Shown in pieces: positions 1 to 12,000 of a DNA stretch of 64,000 nt. Each line of letters begins with the position of its first letter. The stretch's first letter is position 1. Source of the stretch: Locusta migratoria (Eukaryota; Arthropoda; Insecta; Orthoptera; Acrididae); contig CM048750.1 of assembly GCA_026315105.1 (NCBI GenBank), positions 107,415,297 to 107,479,296 of the forward strand. The letters run 5' to 3'. The position numbers were made by a program, and so were the translations under genes. Under the pieces are notes generated by a model that saw only the letters and a program-made list of their open reading frames with translations, was not told the DNA's origin and ran no database searches.

Positions 1-56
1 TAATAACTGATGACCAGTGCAGTTTGGTCCCAAAGATTTACAGACACTTGAACATC
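1..56 (+). repeat. SINE-B 3' tail, cut by window edge
   Basis: The window opens with the last part of a tRNA-derived SINE read forward: CTGATGACC, then TTTGGTCCC, then an ACTTGAACAT end. The same order closes the SINE-B copy near 27.8 kb. The tRNA-like head must lie upstream of the window. Confidence 0.6.
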
Positions 57-1219
57 TATGAACTCCTTGACTTGGACCAAGTAGCTCGTCAGTCTCCTTA
101 GTTGGCTTCGCGAGCGTTCGAAATTTTTCTGTAAATTTAAATAATTCCTGTACTCCATATGCACTGTTTTTACAATAACTCTCGTGTGAACTGGAATATG
201 ATAACAGAGTATATTTCACGAATCTGACTTGATGGTGAACTTATGATCAATCCATACAGAGGATTTTGTAATATTTCTGGCTTAAAGCCATCATTCATCA
301 TATTAAGCTCGAAGTATTGCTTCAGTGCAGTCGGTTAGGACCAGTAGGCGAGAGTTGGTAAAAGGTTGTGAGAACCACGACAGGTGGTACAATAGGTCGG
401 GTTATCATCGAAAGAGCACTGGCAAGTTTCCCCGAATTCTAGGGGAGTCCCCGAGCGGCAGGCACTGAACGCCGATTGGCTGCAGTACTGGCGGTCACGC
501 GCAGAAACATAATCATATTTTATTAATATTTAATAAACTAATTATTTATTCAATGTTAAACTCAATTTAGAAAGACCTGTTAAAGCTAAGCAATATCCTG
601 AGCAGGTAAAACATGTTAACTATCGCTAAATTCTTAAACAAAACAATTAATATAAGACGGACGATGGACGGCAACCATGTTTGCGCGCCAAATTGGAGTG
701 CGAAGGCAGCATTGCATCGAGCCGCCATACTTCAGAACACGCTCTCGGGAAAGTAACATTCGGATACGTAGGCGGTAATAAGACATTGTTTAATCATCTT
801 AGAACAAGACGAAATGACTTTATATTTACTTTCAGTTAAGACAATGTTTGTCAGGTACAGGTTATTATGCAGTTTGCTAGTTTTCTGTTTTCTTTAAATA
901 AACTAAATGGCATCCCACAAGAACTTTAGTATTATTTCGTAATTAGATCAGTTTCTGCCAATAGTTTAACAACTTCAGCCTCAATCAAGAACTCCGATCT
1001 GCGTGGTATAATCTGCGTGGAGAAATCTATAGAAGACATCAGGTTAGTGAACTTTAAGAGATTCTACTCTTCACATAGTGCAGCGGGGACAAACTACAAC
1101 CCTCGCGTACACTGTAATTGCGGTACAAACGCAAACTGTTGTGCGTCATCCATGGCAACATGGAGGAGGAAAGAAAATGATATAGGATCGGTTTAAGAAC
1201 AACCCCGTGTAGCTATAGC
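57..1219. other. Unassigned AT-rich sequence
   Basis: No reading frame, tRNA-like box or terminal repeat that I can support. Short GC-richer patches occur near 420-500 and 660-770, without a recognisable element. Confidence 0.4.
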
Positions 1220-2138
1220 TAACATAAATGAAATTAAATGTGCCGCGACCAGCATGCGGCCACTATACACGCCTCCTTTGAGAGAGCGTGTAGTTGGACA
1301 TTTGCATTCGAGGAGATGGCTCAGTGTTTATCTCCACTTTCACATACGGTCCAGTCGCAAGGAAAGCGACATCTTCTCATGCTGATCTTCATCCAGCTCA
1401 TCAGCGCAGTCTATTTACACGTTGGCTGTCGCGATGACGTCAGAGGCGCCCCAGAGCCAACTGCTCTGGCCGCAGGCGGCCACACGGCAGCCAACGTATT
1501 AAGTGTCTTCCAGGTTGACCAGCTTTCCTCGTGACATGGAGGAAAACTTTCTGAGGGCACCATCCATCCTGCGAGGTGGCTAGATCTTGACCGCTATGAG
1601 TTCACTCTGAAATTTGATGGTGGTTCATTGAGGCTATCTGTTGAATGAAGAAAGCTTTTCTTTGACCTGAGCCTCTGATGTGCTGGTTGGTATCCACACA
1701 GACTATGGGTCGAAAGGTTTAGTGCTGTAGTTTTCTCCACTCTGGATGCGCACTCACGACGGATACCTGGAGGTTGGATATCTGCTAAACAGTATACTTT
1801 ATCAAGTGGTGTTGATATCAGACAATCTGTTATGAGTCTGCAGGTCTCATTTAAGGCGACATCCATTTCTTTGGCGTGGCTAGATGTGCACCATATAGGG
1901 CAAGCATATTCTGCGAATGAATAGCAAAGTGCTATAGCTGATGTTCGTAAGGCATTGAGATGAGTTCCTCAGGTTTTGATGATTTACGGAGAATATTGTT
2001 TCTTCCAAAACCCTTCCCTTTTGTGATCAAGCAGTGCGTTCTTGTTCTGTCAAGAGTTACTCCTAAGTATTTTGATGTCTAATCACAGCATTCTAAGAAG
2101 AAAGAGCCGATGTAATCAATATTGAGTTCACCAAACAC
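1220..2138 (-). pseudogene. Jockey-type LINE relic, copy 1 (RT C-terminal part)
   Basis: Read on the minus strand, this is the end of a non-LTR reverse transcriptase. A YLGVTLDRT-type motif lies near 2,070-2,040, and a later segment (1,866 down to 1,594) contains ALNETCRLITDC and PPGIRRECASRVEK, the region after the RT palm in Jockey-group proteins. Frames are broken by stops and indels. The 3' end lies near 1,220 and is shared with the fragment at 5,321. A second copy of the same relic is spread over 5,321-13,532. The RT palm and endonuclease are absent. The Jockey-group label is from recall of similar proteins and is not tested. Confidence 0.65.
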
Positions 2139-2898
2139 AAAATGTTCAAATTTCTGTTAAGCTTAAGGGACTTAACTGTGGGACCATCAGTTCCTAAACT
2201 TACAAACTACTTGTGAACTATATACATGTGGCCCCTGTTCCGAAAGAACAGACGTCACTTCAGATCCTGCAGTTGTTATTCATTAATATTCACAGAATAT
2301 TCACGATTGGGCGAAGCTGAAAATGTGTACCCAGCGGGGATTCGAACCCGGGTCTCCTGCTTTCTAGGCAGTTGCGCTGACCCCTACACCACTGGGGACA
2401 CAGTGATCACCGCATCTGCGTCAGATACAAATTCCCAGCTTCACCCTGCCCACAGTACTCAAACTCGTGGTTATGAAACTAATTCCCGTAAGAGTAAGGA
2501 CTTCAAACGTGCCCACTCCTGTCCACTAACGATAGGATCATTGCCCGTCACCGGCATGTTCTATATATACTTGCGGCGCCTGTTCCGAAAGAACAGACGT
2601 CATTTCAGATCTTGCAGTTGTTATTCGTTAATATTCACAGAATATACGACATCAACTGCGATTGGGCGAAGCTGAAAATGTGTACCCAGCCGGGATTCGA
2701 ACCCGTGTCTCCCGGGTTCGAATCCCGGCTGGGTACACATTTTCAGCTTTGCCCAATCGCAGTTGATGTCATATATTCTGTGAATATTACTTATGAACTA
2801 CCTTATATTAAAGACGACACAAACATCCATGCCCGATGGGGGATTCGAGCCCCCGACCGTGTGACTGGCGCACCGCAGACCGCTCGGCCACCACTGCC
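2139..2898 (-). mobile_element. SINE-A copy, split by an insertion
   Basis: On the minus strand: tRNA-like head (B box near 2,850), body, and the GGGACTGATGACC-type tail ending at 2,139. The copy is broken between 2,220 and 2,789, where ACTTGTGAACTA and ACTTATGAACTA flank an inserted 568-bp tRNA-like unit as a near-perfect 12-bp duplication. Confidence 0.75.
2221..2788. mobile_element. tRNA-like repeat insertion with tandem and inverted units
   Basis: Two direct copies of a unit start at 2,224 and 2,571; each has a CCTGTTCCGAAAGAACAGACG head and a minus-strand tRNA-like 3' half with a GGGTTCGAATCCC-type B box (near 2,335 and 2,700). The second copy is joined head-to-head to its own inverted copy, giving a palindrome at about 2,641-2,780. 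It sits inside the SINE-A copy with a 12-bp flanking repeat. Probably a tRNA-derived SINE that inserted as a rearranged dimer. Confidence 0.6.
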
Positions 2899-2960
2899 AA
2901 ACACTCCACTTGTTTAGAGCAAGGTGTGAGGAATACAATTTCGCAGAATAATAATTGGGA
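2899..2960 (+). repeat. Element X fragment
   Basis: About 60 bp matching the start of the repeat at 13,733-13,999 (GAGCAAGGTGTGAGGAATAC and following). In both places it directly follows a minus-strand SINE-A, so the two regions descend from one older composite. Confidence 0.6.
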
Positions 2961-3798
2961 TGTGTTCTTCAGGTTCCGTGGTAATTTCCAGCAATCATTC
3001 TTCCCGCCAGTCATTCTCTACTGAAACAAGCCACGGTGAAAGTGACACCGGTAGAATAACCTCGGCCAAACACGGTAAGGTGGCGGAGTATAGCTGGACG
3101 AGGAAACGACAGGAAATGCACGCACACCTTGCGCTCGGTTCCCTATGTAAAATTCATGTCTCCGGCCAGCAACAAAACCCGCGCCGTACCTCCGGTTGCG
3201 GCGGTAAGGAAAGCTGCCCGACGGCGAGTTGGGGGAATAACTGTCAGTCCGCCGCTTCCGATTTCCCCGGCGGGCGTGATAGGGGAGCGGCCGCTGAGTC
3301 GGCACCTGCCGCCCCCCCCCCCCTCATACATAAAGATGAGCGCCTCTGTAAATCGCACGTGGCTGCCACGTCCATCCGTCGACCGCAAATAGGCGCTGCC
3401 AATACGACACGCTCTGCGGTCCAGCAATGGCTGCAGGTCCTGGCGTGGATTCGTGGAGAGGCAGGGTGAGGAAGCAGTGTGGGTGAGAGGGGGGGGGGGG
3501 GAGGGGATGGGCAACTTTGCACCGCTGCTGGATTTGCATCGTAACAACGTTCCTGCGCGAATTTGTTAGGGTGCGTCGCAAGCAAAGTGACATGCGTAGG
3601 GGGGAGATTGCAGGACAACCGTATAGGCAGGCGTACGGTAATTGCGCTGTACCAGTCGTTTCACCAAATTTATTTACTAAATCATGCCAGAAACATGCAT
3701 ACTTTCGGAGTTTTATACAAAAAGGAAACAAGGCAATGAAAGTATTGTAATCATTATCATTTCTGTAAACGAAGGCTTCCGCCGCCGTTATCATTTGT
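2961..3798. other. GC-rich stretch with C and G homopolymers
   Basis: GC-rich, CpG-containing DNA with a C run near 3,311-3,323 and a G run near 3,490-3,502. Several overlapping frames are open on both strands, which is expected from base composition, and none resembles a known protein. It could be a remnant of a promoter island, but no TATA box or other promoter motif stands out. Confidence 0.35.
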
Positions 3799-4011
3799 TT
3801 ATAAAACTCTTCTGGACCGGATCGTCAATATATCAAATACTTCACCGACGTTTCGGCCACTATTGCAAGCGGCTAGCTTCTGGGTGTTACGTTTACAATA
3901 ACGTTTACGCAACACCCAGAAGATGGCCGCTTCCAATAGTGGCCGAAACGTCGGTGAAGTATTTGATACATTGACGATTTGGTCCAACACCCAGAATAGT
4001 TTTATAAACAA
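3799..4011. repeat. Foldback element with hammerhead-like motif
   Basis: Two inverted arms of roughly 100 bp (3,799-3,898 and 3,899-4,010) meet with almost no loop. Each arm carries CAGAAGATGGCC, a short stem-loop, then GGCCGAAACGTCGGTGAAG on one strand. No coding capacity. Confidence 0.75.
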
Positions 4012-5320
4012 CTAGCTTAGAAACCCAGCGTTGCTTGGGTTAGAATATATGGCATGAGAGACAGCTTGAGTATTATTCTAAATATTCATTTGTTAGTCTA
4101 TCTGCATTTTCATCTTTATCTCTGCTGATCGTCGGTAAAGTGTGATTGAGGAAAACGCGCCTAGAATTTAAAAACTTATATATTTGATATTATGCGTCGT
4201 TATTCTCAATTTTGTTACATATTGCAACAGCAGCGCTGAAAGCGGCTGGCAAATTACATTTCTGAAAACGATATTGGATAAGTGCGAATATTAATTTGTA
4301 ACAGTTTTCACCAATATCTTCTTGAATAGGAATTTGGAAGACTCTATACAAAAGAGTTTCGCGTGAAAGTTCTGCTCATAATGAGATGTGACAACAACGG
4401 ATGTATCTGATGCGGTAAAATTTTACTTTTATCCTGGCGGTCTTTTGTTTTTATCTTGGCAACATCAATAACACGATATAAAATCGTTCCATAGATGACC
4501 AAACCACATAGAGTGTAGATAAATACTGCTGTTTCTGCTGTATTCTTGATTTCACGACAAAATATTTGCGTGTCACGCGATTGACTTATGACGATGTCAC
4601 ATGATTCTCGTTATTCAACATCTGTTGCCAACATTATCACTGAAGGCCGCCGGGATATGAGTAGGACTACGGCGCATAGTTTTTCTTGACCCACCTGTCA
4701 AACGATAACACCTTTCACAGCAGAGAGTGTCGCGGTTATATGTATCAGAGATCACTCATCAGCACAGACCAGTGAGCCTACGGACACAGGCATATCAATA
4801 TCTATGGCCTAAGAGACATTCATTAATGAATGTCTGTGTTTCCACCACGCTTCCACGACAGTCATCAATGTTCCACGAGTATTTTTATCTTTGAGTCTAT
4901 CTGGATTTTTATCTTGGTTTTGTGTCTCTGTTCATAGTCGGTAATGTGTGGTTGACGGAAACATGTGATCTTAAAAAATTGCGTATTTGATATTCCTCGT
5001 CGTCATTAAAGTCTGAAAGGACCGTATTGTCTGACAATTGAAAGACTAAACAGATTTTGACTCGTAATGTAAAGTTCGTAAGTCACAGACTATATAGCTT
5101 TTCCTAAGATTATTTATTGCATATTTTGCGAATTTTTGCTTGTCACACACACTGCCACGCACCGCGACCAAACTCCCTTACTAACATCATTAGACCAAGG
5201 GCTATCTACCACCACAACCACGAGTGGGTGGCAGTATGTGGTCATGGAGAAAAGTCTGTCAGCACGTACACACACAAGCCTTTTATATATAGATATAGAT
5301 TATCATTTCTGGTCATAATT
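4012..5320. other. AT-rich repeat-like DNA with internal direct repeat
   Basis: A stretch of about 115 bp at 4,095-4,212 recurs in diverged form at 4,893-5,008 (GTCTATCTG start, TTTGATATT end). The segment begins with AACCCAGCGTTGCTTGGG and ends near 5,290-5,305 with TTTATATATAGATATAG, which may be the ends of one dispersed element. No protein recognised. Confidence 0.35.
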
Positions 5321-5408
5321 ATACCTAACACAAATGTAATTAAATGTGACAGGACTAGTATGTGGCCATTTCACATGCCTCCTTTGGGAGAGCATCTAGT
5401 TGGACAAC
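5321..5408 (-). pseudogene. Jockey-type LINE relic copy 2, 3' end
   Basis: Matches the first 80 bp of copy 1 (CTCCTTTG and AGTTGGACA blocks). It continues at 6,345 after an insertion; TGGACAAC is found at 5,401-5,408 and again at 6,345-6,352. Confidence 0.65.
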
Positions 5409-6344
5409 TAGAGATTTAAAAATACGGTTTCATACGGTTGAATTCAGAAGCGTGTCGTTTTAAACCGTTTAAAACCATGTATGATTCCGGAGAGAGGTTT
5501 ATTTCATCCTGGTTGTCAGACAGCCCGCAGTACCATACGACAGTATGAACTGCATACACATCAGGCGTTACAATCCGGAAATGAACGGATTGGTGGAAAG
5601 GCTTATGTACGAAACAACCCTTGTGTTCACTTGCTTCCAGATTTTTGAATGTACCGCCTTCCTCAGCGGCCAAGTGAGCGTAACTGGTCAGCTCACGGAC
5701 GAATTCACACACCATTACGGAACAGATACAACCGAAAAACTAGTGTATATACAGGGGAACCTCAGGTACATGGGTGCTTCACAAGACATCGATACATTGT
5801 TGTCATCCTGGGAGGAGGAATCTGATTAATATTATGATAAGAGGCTACCGGAATGTTTATTTGTATTTGTTCCACAGACGGGAAGTGTTTGTTCCACAAA
5901 GATTTTTTAAAATAATAATAATAGTAACAATAATAATAATAATAATCATTATTATTGGTATTATTATTATTGTTGTTGTTGTTTCCAATGCAAAGTTTTG
6001 ATTGATATTTTGCAGTCATGTACAGTGGCATACGTGAAGAAGACATTTGAAAGGTTTTGTTGTAGTGTAATTACAATTCGTAATATGTCAAGTGTGCTTT
6101 ACACACAATTTCGATCACATATCGAATAAAAATGTACTATATTTCTATATTGTGGACTATGAAATGTGTGTAAGAAATAAAATTCCCATTGTAACATTTC
6201 GCATGTCTAATGTTTCGGTTTGCACATTGAATATACCAATCTAACACATTATACCAATACTACCTGGTATTAAACGGTTTAAAACCAAGGTTGTCGATTT
6301 ATACGAAATATACCGACAAGTTTTTAAACATCGTCGGAACTCTA
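5409..6344. mobile_element. 936-bp hAT-like nonautonomous insertion
   Basis: It splits LINE relic copy 2 and is flanked by the 8-bp repeat TGGACAAC. The ends read TAGAG inward on both sides (TAGAGATTTAAAAA left; TAGAGTTCC on the reverse strand right), and near-palindromic AAACCGTTTAAAACC blocks sit near each end (5,462 and 6,272). An 8-bp duplication with short TAGAG-type ends fits hAT. A 94-codon frame at 5,545-5,829 resembles no hAT transposase. An ATT/ATA microsatellite occupies about 5,910-5,990. Confidence 0.55.
5910..5990. repeat. ATT/ATA/GTT trinucleotide microsatellite
   Basis: AATAATAAT runs convert into TTATTATT and TTGTTG runs, giving a partly palindromic simple repeat. Confidence 0.9.
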
Positions 6345-6751
6345 TGGACAACGTTTGCATTCAAGATGATGACTCACTGTTCTTCGCCACATTCACATAC
6401 GGTCAAATCGCAGGGAAATCGCCATCTTCTCATGCTGATCTTCGGCATTCCAATTCCTGAGCGCACGTTGGCTGTCGCGATGACGTCAGAGGCGCGCCAG
6501 AGCCAACTGCTGTGGCTACCGGCAGCCACACGGCAGCCAACGTGTTCAGCGTCTTCCGGGTTGACCGTTGTTAATTGTGACCTGGGGAAAAGCTTTCTGA
6601 GGGCACCACACATCCTGCGAGGTGGCTAGATCTAGAGCACCACGAGTTCACGCTGAAGATTGATGGTGGTTCATTGAGGCTTTCTGTTGAATGCAGAAAG
6701 ATTTTCCTTGACATGAGCCTCTGGTGTGCTGTTTGGTGCCCACATAATGGG
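6345..6751 (-). pseudogene. Jockey-type LINE relic copy 2, C-terminal part
   Basis: Parallels 1,310-1,690 of copy 1. On the minus strand it includes a CECGEEQ segment, which resembles the Cys-rich tail of non-LTR reverse transcriptases. The copy is interrupted again at about 6,752 by inverted element X with the I-group retrotransposon inside; it resumes at 13,104. Confidence 0.6.
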
Positions 6752-6853
6752 TCGCTTCGTATACCTTTTGACCACTTCCATCTACGGATGCGACCACATT
6801 AATGGGCGATGGTGCCCACAGGCACCACAAAATGGCGGCTTCCACGTCTAGTG
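6752..6853 (-). repeat. Element X, inverted copy, first part
   Basis: Inverted relative to 13,733-13,999. It is cut at 6,853 by the I-group retrotransposon and resumes at 12,926. The 13-bp TCCACGTCTAGTG at 6,841-6,853 is repeated exactly at 12,926-12,938. Confidence 0.65.
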
Positions 6854-7414
6854 CCCCCTGCGGGTTCGGGGGTAAGAATAGGCCCGCGGTATTCCTGCCT
6901 GTCGTAAGAGGCGACTAAAAGGAGTCTTCATACTTTTCGGTTTTCCATCTGTGGTCCCCTATGTGGGTTTGACCCTCCATTTTTCAAAATTTTTCAGAAG
7001 AGCGAACCATTTGGGGAAGGACACCTTACGTGGTGCATCATGTAATTCTCGTGCCATGCCATCTTAAGCACCCATCATGGAATGGACTTGCGACTGAGGA
7101 TTCTATTCTGACACTGGGCATGTCATTTCTTTTTTCCGTGCAAGTCGCTTCCATTGTGCACTGATATCTCAGCACTCTAATTTATGATGGTTCACGTAGC
7201 GCCAGAAAGCCAACACGGTAGCCAGTCCGTTGTGGTGGGGTCGTCATGTATCCTCTTGGCTGTAGCCCCCTGACAACATAGGGATCGCTCTACCGGTGCC
7301 AGAGCTGCATACTCCTCATGCAAGCCAAGGAGTCGATGCTTGTCTGTGTGGGGCATCAGGACTCCCGGCAACGGTCATCCCGCCAGGTGACGTTGCTGTG
7401 GCTGGGTGGCGCCC
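6854..7414 (+). promoter_or_regulatory. 5' UTR of the I-group retrotransposon
   Basis: About 560 bp upstream of ORF1. It begins with CCCCCTGCGGGTTCGGGGG, which can fold on itself, followed by GTCGTAAGAGGCGAC, another hairpin. LINEs of this type usually carry an internal promoter here; no specific promoter motif is claimed. Confidence 0.5.
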
Positions 7415-9034
7415 ATGAGGAGAGCCCCTGATCGGAGTGGGTGGCATCGGGGCAGATCACCCGCCATGAAGAGACACAAATCAGGTGACGTTGGCGGACG
7501 TACAACCGCCGTCTCTAAGAAGGGAAAGTTTAATGCTTCTACGCACGACCCCCAAACGTTCCCCTCCCTGACCACGCCTTGGGAGGGACGTCGGGCCACA
7601 AAACAGGGTGAAGATTATGTTCCTCGATATCTCGTGTGCAGCAGGACTGATGGGGACTCATTCTGAGCGACCAAGCCACAGTTCTTTGTGGACCATCTGG
7701 AGGACAGGTTTGGGGAAGTGGACTCCATTTCTAAAATGCGCAACGGGTCTGTTCTCATCCACACAGCATCCCCGGCCCAGTCACGGGCGCTACTCGCTTG
7801 TGACAAGCTGGGTGACGTTGCGGTGACCATCACTCCCCACAAGTCGCTGAATATGCTTCAGGGAGTAATTTTCCACCGGGATTTGTTGCTCCAGACAGAG
7901 GACGAGCTACGGGCAAACCTTGAACGACGGGGCGTTCATTTTATCCGGCGCATCCATAGGGGCCCAAAGGATAATAGGGTCGCAACTGGTGCCTTCATCT
8001 TGGCCTTTGAGGGTGATACATTGCCCGAAAAGGTCAAGGTGATCGTTTACCGTGTTGATGTGCGGCCTTATATTCCTCCTCCTGTGCGGTGCTTCCAATG
8101 CTGGAAGTTCGGCCACATGTCTTCCCGTTGCATGTCCTATGCTATATGCAGGGACTGCGGGCGTCCAGCACATCCGGGCGCCCCATGCACTCCGCCTCCC
8201 ATCTGCGTAAACTGTGGTCAGAACCATCCTCCCTGCTCGTCGCAATGTCCCGCACTTCAACGGGAGCGGAAAATTACGGAATATAAAACCCTGGACCGTA
8301 TATCGTATAATGAGGCAAAGAAGAAATTTGACCGTCTGCACCCTGTTACTACGAGCAAATCGTTCGCAGCAGTAACGTCGTCGCCACTCTCCTTGGCGGC
8401 GACAGTATTTTCTACTTCCTCTGTTCCTGTGGGCCCCCAGGGCCGCCAACCTAAGCCTGCCCCCACGGAGGTTGGGGGCCATCCTTCCAAAGCTCCCAAG
8501 GCGAAAGCCTCGGGTTCAGCTACCACCTCTCCGCCGGAGAAAGAACAACCTTCTCCGGCTTCCCTCACACGGAAGGGGTCCCTTGGGACGCTCCCTTCCG
8601 CCATTGTCGGTTGCGACACTAACCAGCAGCAGGCGCGCTCGCAGACTGCTGGTCGTAGGGCTTCGCGCTCCTCCTCAGTCCCTGTGGCTGAGTCCGAGGA
8701 GCGCCTCCCACCGGCGAAGCCCCCGAGGGAACGGAGGGGAAAACAAAGGCCAAAGAAAGGCCAATCCAAAGAATCCACGGTGGCTTCAGTGCCACCACTC
8801 CCCTCTGCCTCCGCCTCTACTTATGAGGATGAGGTGGAGATTCTTGTGTCACCCAAGGACCTCGCTCTCGGGGACGCCCTTGACAAACCAGTGACTGAAA
8901 CTGATAAACCTCCATCGGTGATGCAAGTGATGCTGAGGTATGACCCGCTCATTTGTCTCATTCATGTCCTCCCAGCACTCGAACAATGTCATTCTCCAGT
9001 GGAACTGCGGCGGTTTCTTTCCCCACCTGGCTGA
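7415..9034 (+). pseudogene. ORF1 nucleic-acid chaperone of I-group LINE, one internal stop
   Basis: Gag-like RNA-binding protein that packages the element RNA. The frame runs from an ATG at 7,415 to a stop at 9,034 and is broken only by TGA at 7,664-7,666, which looks like a CGA-to-TGA change at a CpG. The region 7,700-8,080 is the conserved ORF1 core. Zinc knuckles follow at about 8,090-8,250: CFQCWKFGHMSSRC and CRDCGRPAHPGAPC are regular CX2CX4HX4C, the third (CVNCGQNHPPC) is irregular. A Pro/Ser/Lys-rich tail follows. The ORF1 end overlaps the probable ORF2 start by about 70 bp in another frame. Confidence 0.8.
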
Positions 9035-12000
9035 GCTACGGCAGCTTCTGAGCACGACACCTGCTTTCTGATTTGCTCTTCAGGAAACTTGGTTTCCAGC
9101 AATGCGGACCCCTGCCCTTCGTGGCTACAGGGGATTTTACTGCAACCGTAGCATATATAACAGGGTCTCAGGTGGAGTGTGTGTGTACGTCCTCACCTCT
9201 GTGTATAGTGAACCCGTGCCCCTTCAAACACCATTAGAAGCAGTGGCTGTCATGGTGAGGACCACACAGGAGTTTACCGTCTGCAGTATCTACCTGCCGC
9301 CAGATGGTGACGTATCTGTGAACGTCTTGGCTGCACTCGTTGCTCAACTACCCCCACCTTTCTTACTGTTGGGCGACTTCAATGCCCACAGTCCCTTGTG
9401 GGGTGGTTCTACGATCTCTGGTCATGGCAGGATTGTCGAGGATTTCCTAACTCAACTCGACATCTGCCTCTTAAATACAGGTGCCCCCACACACTTTAGT
9501 GTGGTACATGGCACATTTTCGGCCATTGATCTGTCGATCTGCAGCCACGACCTTCCACCATCTGTTCACTGGAGAGCCCATGACGACTTGTGTGGCAGTG
9601 ACCATTTCCCTGTCTTTTTGTCACTCCCACAACGTGAGTCCCCAGCGCGCCCACCTAGGTGGGTTCTGCACAGGGCTAACTGGGAAGACTATGCTTCTGC
9701 TGCCATCGTTGGCCGTCCCCCACTCGAGGAAATCGATGTGGTGGTCGAGAGCGCCACACATTCCATCATTTCTGCTGCTAACGCGACCATTCCGCGTACA
9801 TCAGGGTGCCCACGGCGTAAGACAGTGCCGTGGTGGTCGCCGGAGATCGCTGAGGCCATTAAAACCGCAGGCGGGCCTTGCAGCGATACAAACGGCACCC
9901 CTCTCAGGAGCACCTAATCAATTTTAAACAGCTTCGCGCTCGTGCTCGCCAGAACGAAGACGGGAACGGGAGTGTTGGGAGAGGTACGTTTCCACTATTG
10001 GGACCTCAGCCTCGCAGGTCTGGAGTAAGATCAGGCGGCTACAGGGAATACAGACTACATCGGGAATCCCTGGGATCTCCACAAATGGAGTCCTATGTAC
10101 GGACCCGGCCACTCTTGCAGAGATGTTAGCCGAGCATTATGCTCGTGCCTTTGCCTCTGCAAATTATCCACCGGCCTTCCGTGCAGTAAAGGAGAGGGTA
10201 GAACGCCAGTCTCTCTCCTTTCGTACCAGCCGCTCTGAATCTCCTTTTACGGAGTGGGAGCTCCTCAGTGCTCTTCAACAATGTCCTAACACGGCGCCTG
10301 GGCCTGATAGCATCCATAGCAACATACTGAAACATCTCTCAGCAGATAGTCGGCGTAATCTACTTGTGGTCTATAACCCCATTTGGTGTGATAGTGTTTT
10401 CCCGTCACAGTGGCGGGAGAGTATCATCATCCCAGTGCTTAAGCCCGACAAACATCCTCTTTCCTTGGATAGCTATCGGCCCATTAACCTGACTAACGTG
10501 CCATGCAAACTGTTGGAGCGGATGGTCAGTCGGCGGTTATGTTGGATTCTTGAGACTCGGGGATTATTGGCTCCATGCCAGGGCGGTTTTCGCAGGGGTC
10601 GATCTACCACCGATAATCTGGTGTACCTCGAGTCTGCAATCCGCACAGCCTTTTCCCGGCGCCAACACCTCGTTGCCGTCTTCTTCGATATGCACAAAGC
10701 ATATGATACAACCTGGCGACGCCACATCCTCAACACTTTATATGACTGGGGCCTCCGGGGCTCCCTACCGATTTTTATTCAGAATTTTTTAGCCGTCCGT
10801 ACTTTCGTGTTCAAATTGGTGCTTCTCTGAGCTCCTCTCATATCCAAGAAAATGGGGTTCCTCAGGGTTCCGTTTTAAGCGTCCCATTATTTTTAATCGC
10901 CATCAACGGTTTAGCCGCAGCGGTTGGATCGTCGGTGTCCCCCTCTCTTTATGCTGACGACTTTTGTCTCTCTTTTAGTTCCTGCAGCACCCAAGTTGCC
11001 GAGCGCAGGTTGCAAGGTGCTATTCGGAAGGCGCAGAACTGGGCGCTTACCCACAGCTTTCAGTTGTCTGCCTCCAAGACCAGAGTGATGCACTTCTGCC
11101 GGCGTCGGACCGTCCACCCGCACACTGAACTTTATCTGAATGACGAACCACTTACGGTAGTGGAAACTCACCGTTTTTTAGGACTGGTCTTTGATGCCCG
11201 GCTGACGTGGCTCCCCCACATTCGTCAGCTGAAACGGAAGTGCTGGCGCCATCTCAACCTTCTCCGCCACCTGGGTCATACGACCTGGGGTACTGATCGC
11301 TCGACACTGTTGCGGCTTTACACGGCGCTGGTACAGTCCCGTCTCGATTTTGGGTGCATTGCCTATGGGTCTGTGGCACCTTCGGCACTGCATCTCCTGG
11401 ACCCCATTCACAACTGTGGGGTTCGCATTGCAACGGGTGCCTTCCGCACCAGCCCAGTGAACAGCTTACTAGTGGAGGCTGGGGTTCCAGCCTTGGGGAT
11501 CCGCCGCCAACACCTACTTGCGGCTTACGCAGCCCATGTGTATTGCTCCCCAGGCCACCCGAACCATCGTCTCCTCTTTCCTGATGTGGTATTCCGTCCC
11601 TATCAGCGACGCCCCAGATCAGGTCATACGATTGCCTATCGGGTTCAGTCCCTCCTGCAGGAGCTTGAGTCTTCTCCCCTTCCATCTTCCTATCGGGTCC
11701 GTGCCCGTACACCTCCGTGGTGTTTGCCAAGGCCGTCTACTCGGCTGGACATGGCCCAGGGGCCCAAAGTCTCAGTTCCACTGGAGGTGCTCTGCCGTCA
11801 GTTCTCGGCTATCATAGCGGAATTCCGTGGATATGACCTGATCTACACCGATGGTTCCATGGTTGATGGCTGTGTGGGATTTGTGTATACTCATGGTGAC
11901 CATGTGGAACAGCACTCTCTGCCGAATGGCTGCAGTGTTTACACTGCAGAGCTGGTGGCCATTCACAGAGCTCTCATGCATATCCGGTCTTGCTCAGGCG

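Noticed and set aside
3129..3794. Overlapping open frames of up to 169 codons near 3.0-3.8 kb
   Set aside because: GC-rich composition lowers stop frequency; frames on both strands overlap and none resembles a protein.
5545..5829. Frame with YNPEMNGLVERL, resembling an integrase Y-x-P-x-x-N-G-x-V-E-R block
   Set aside because: The sequence after this block does not continue as an integrase, there is no catalytic triad, and the frame sits in a hAT-like nonautonomous element.
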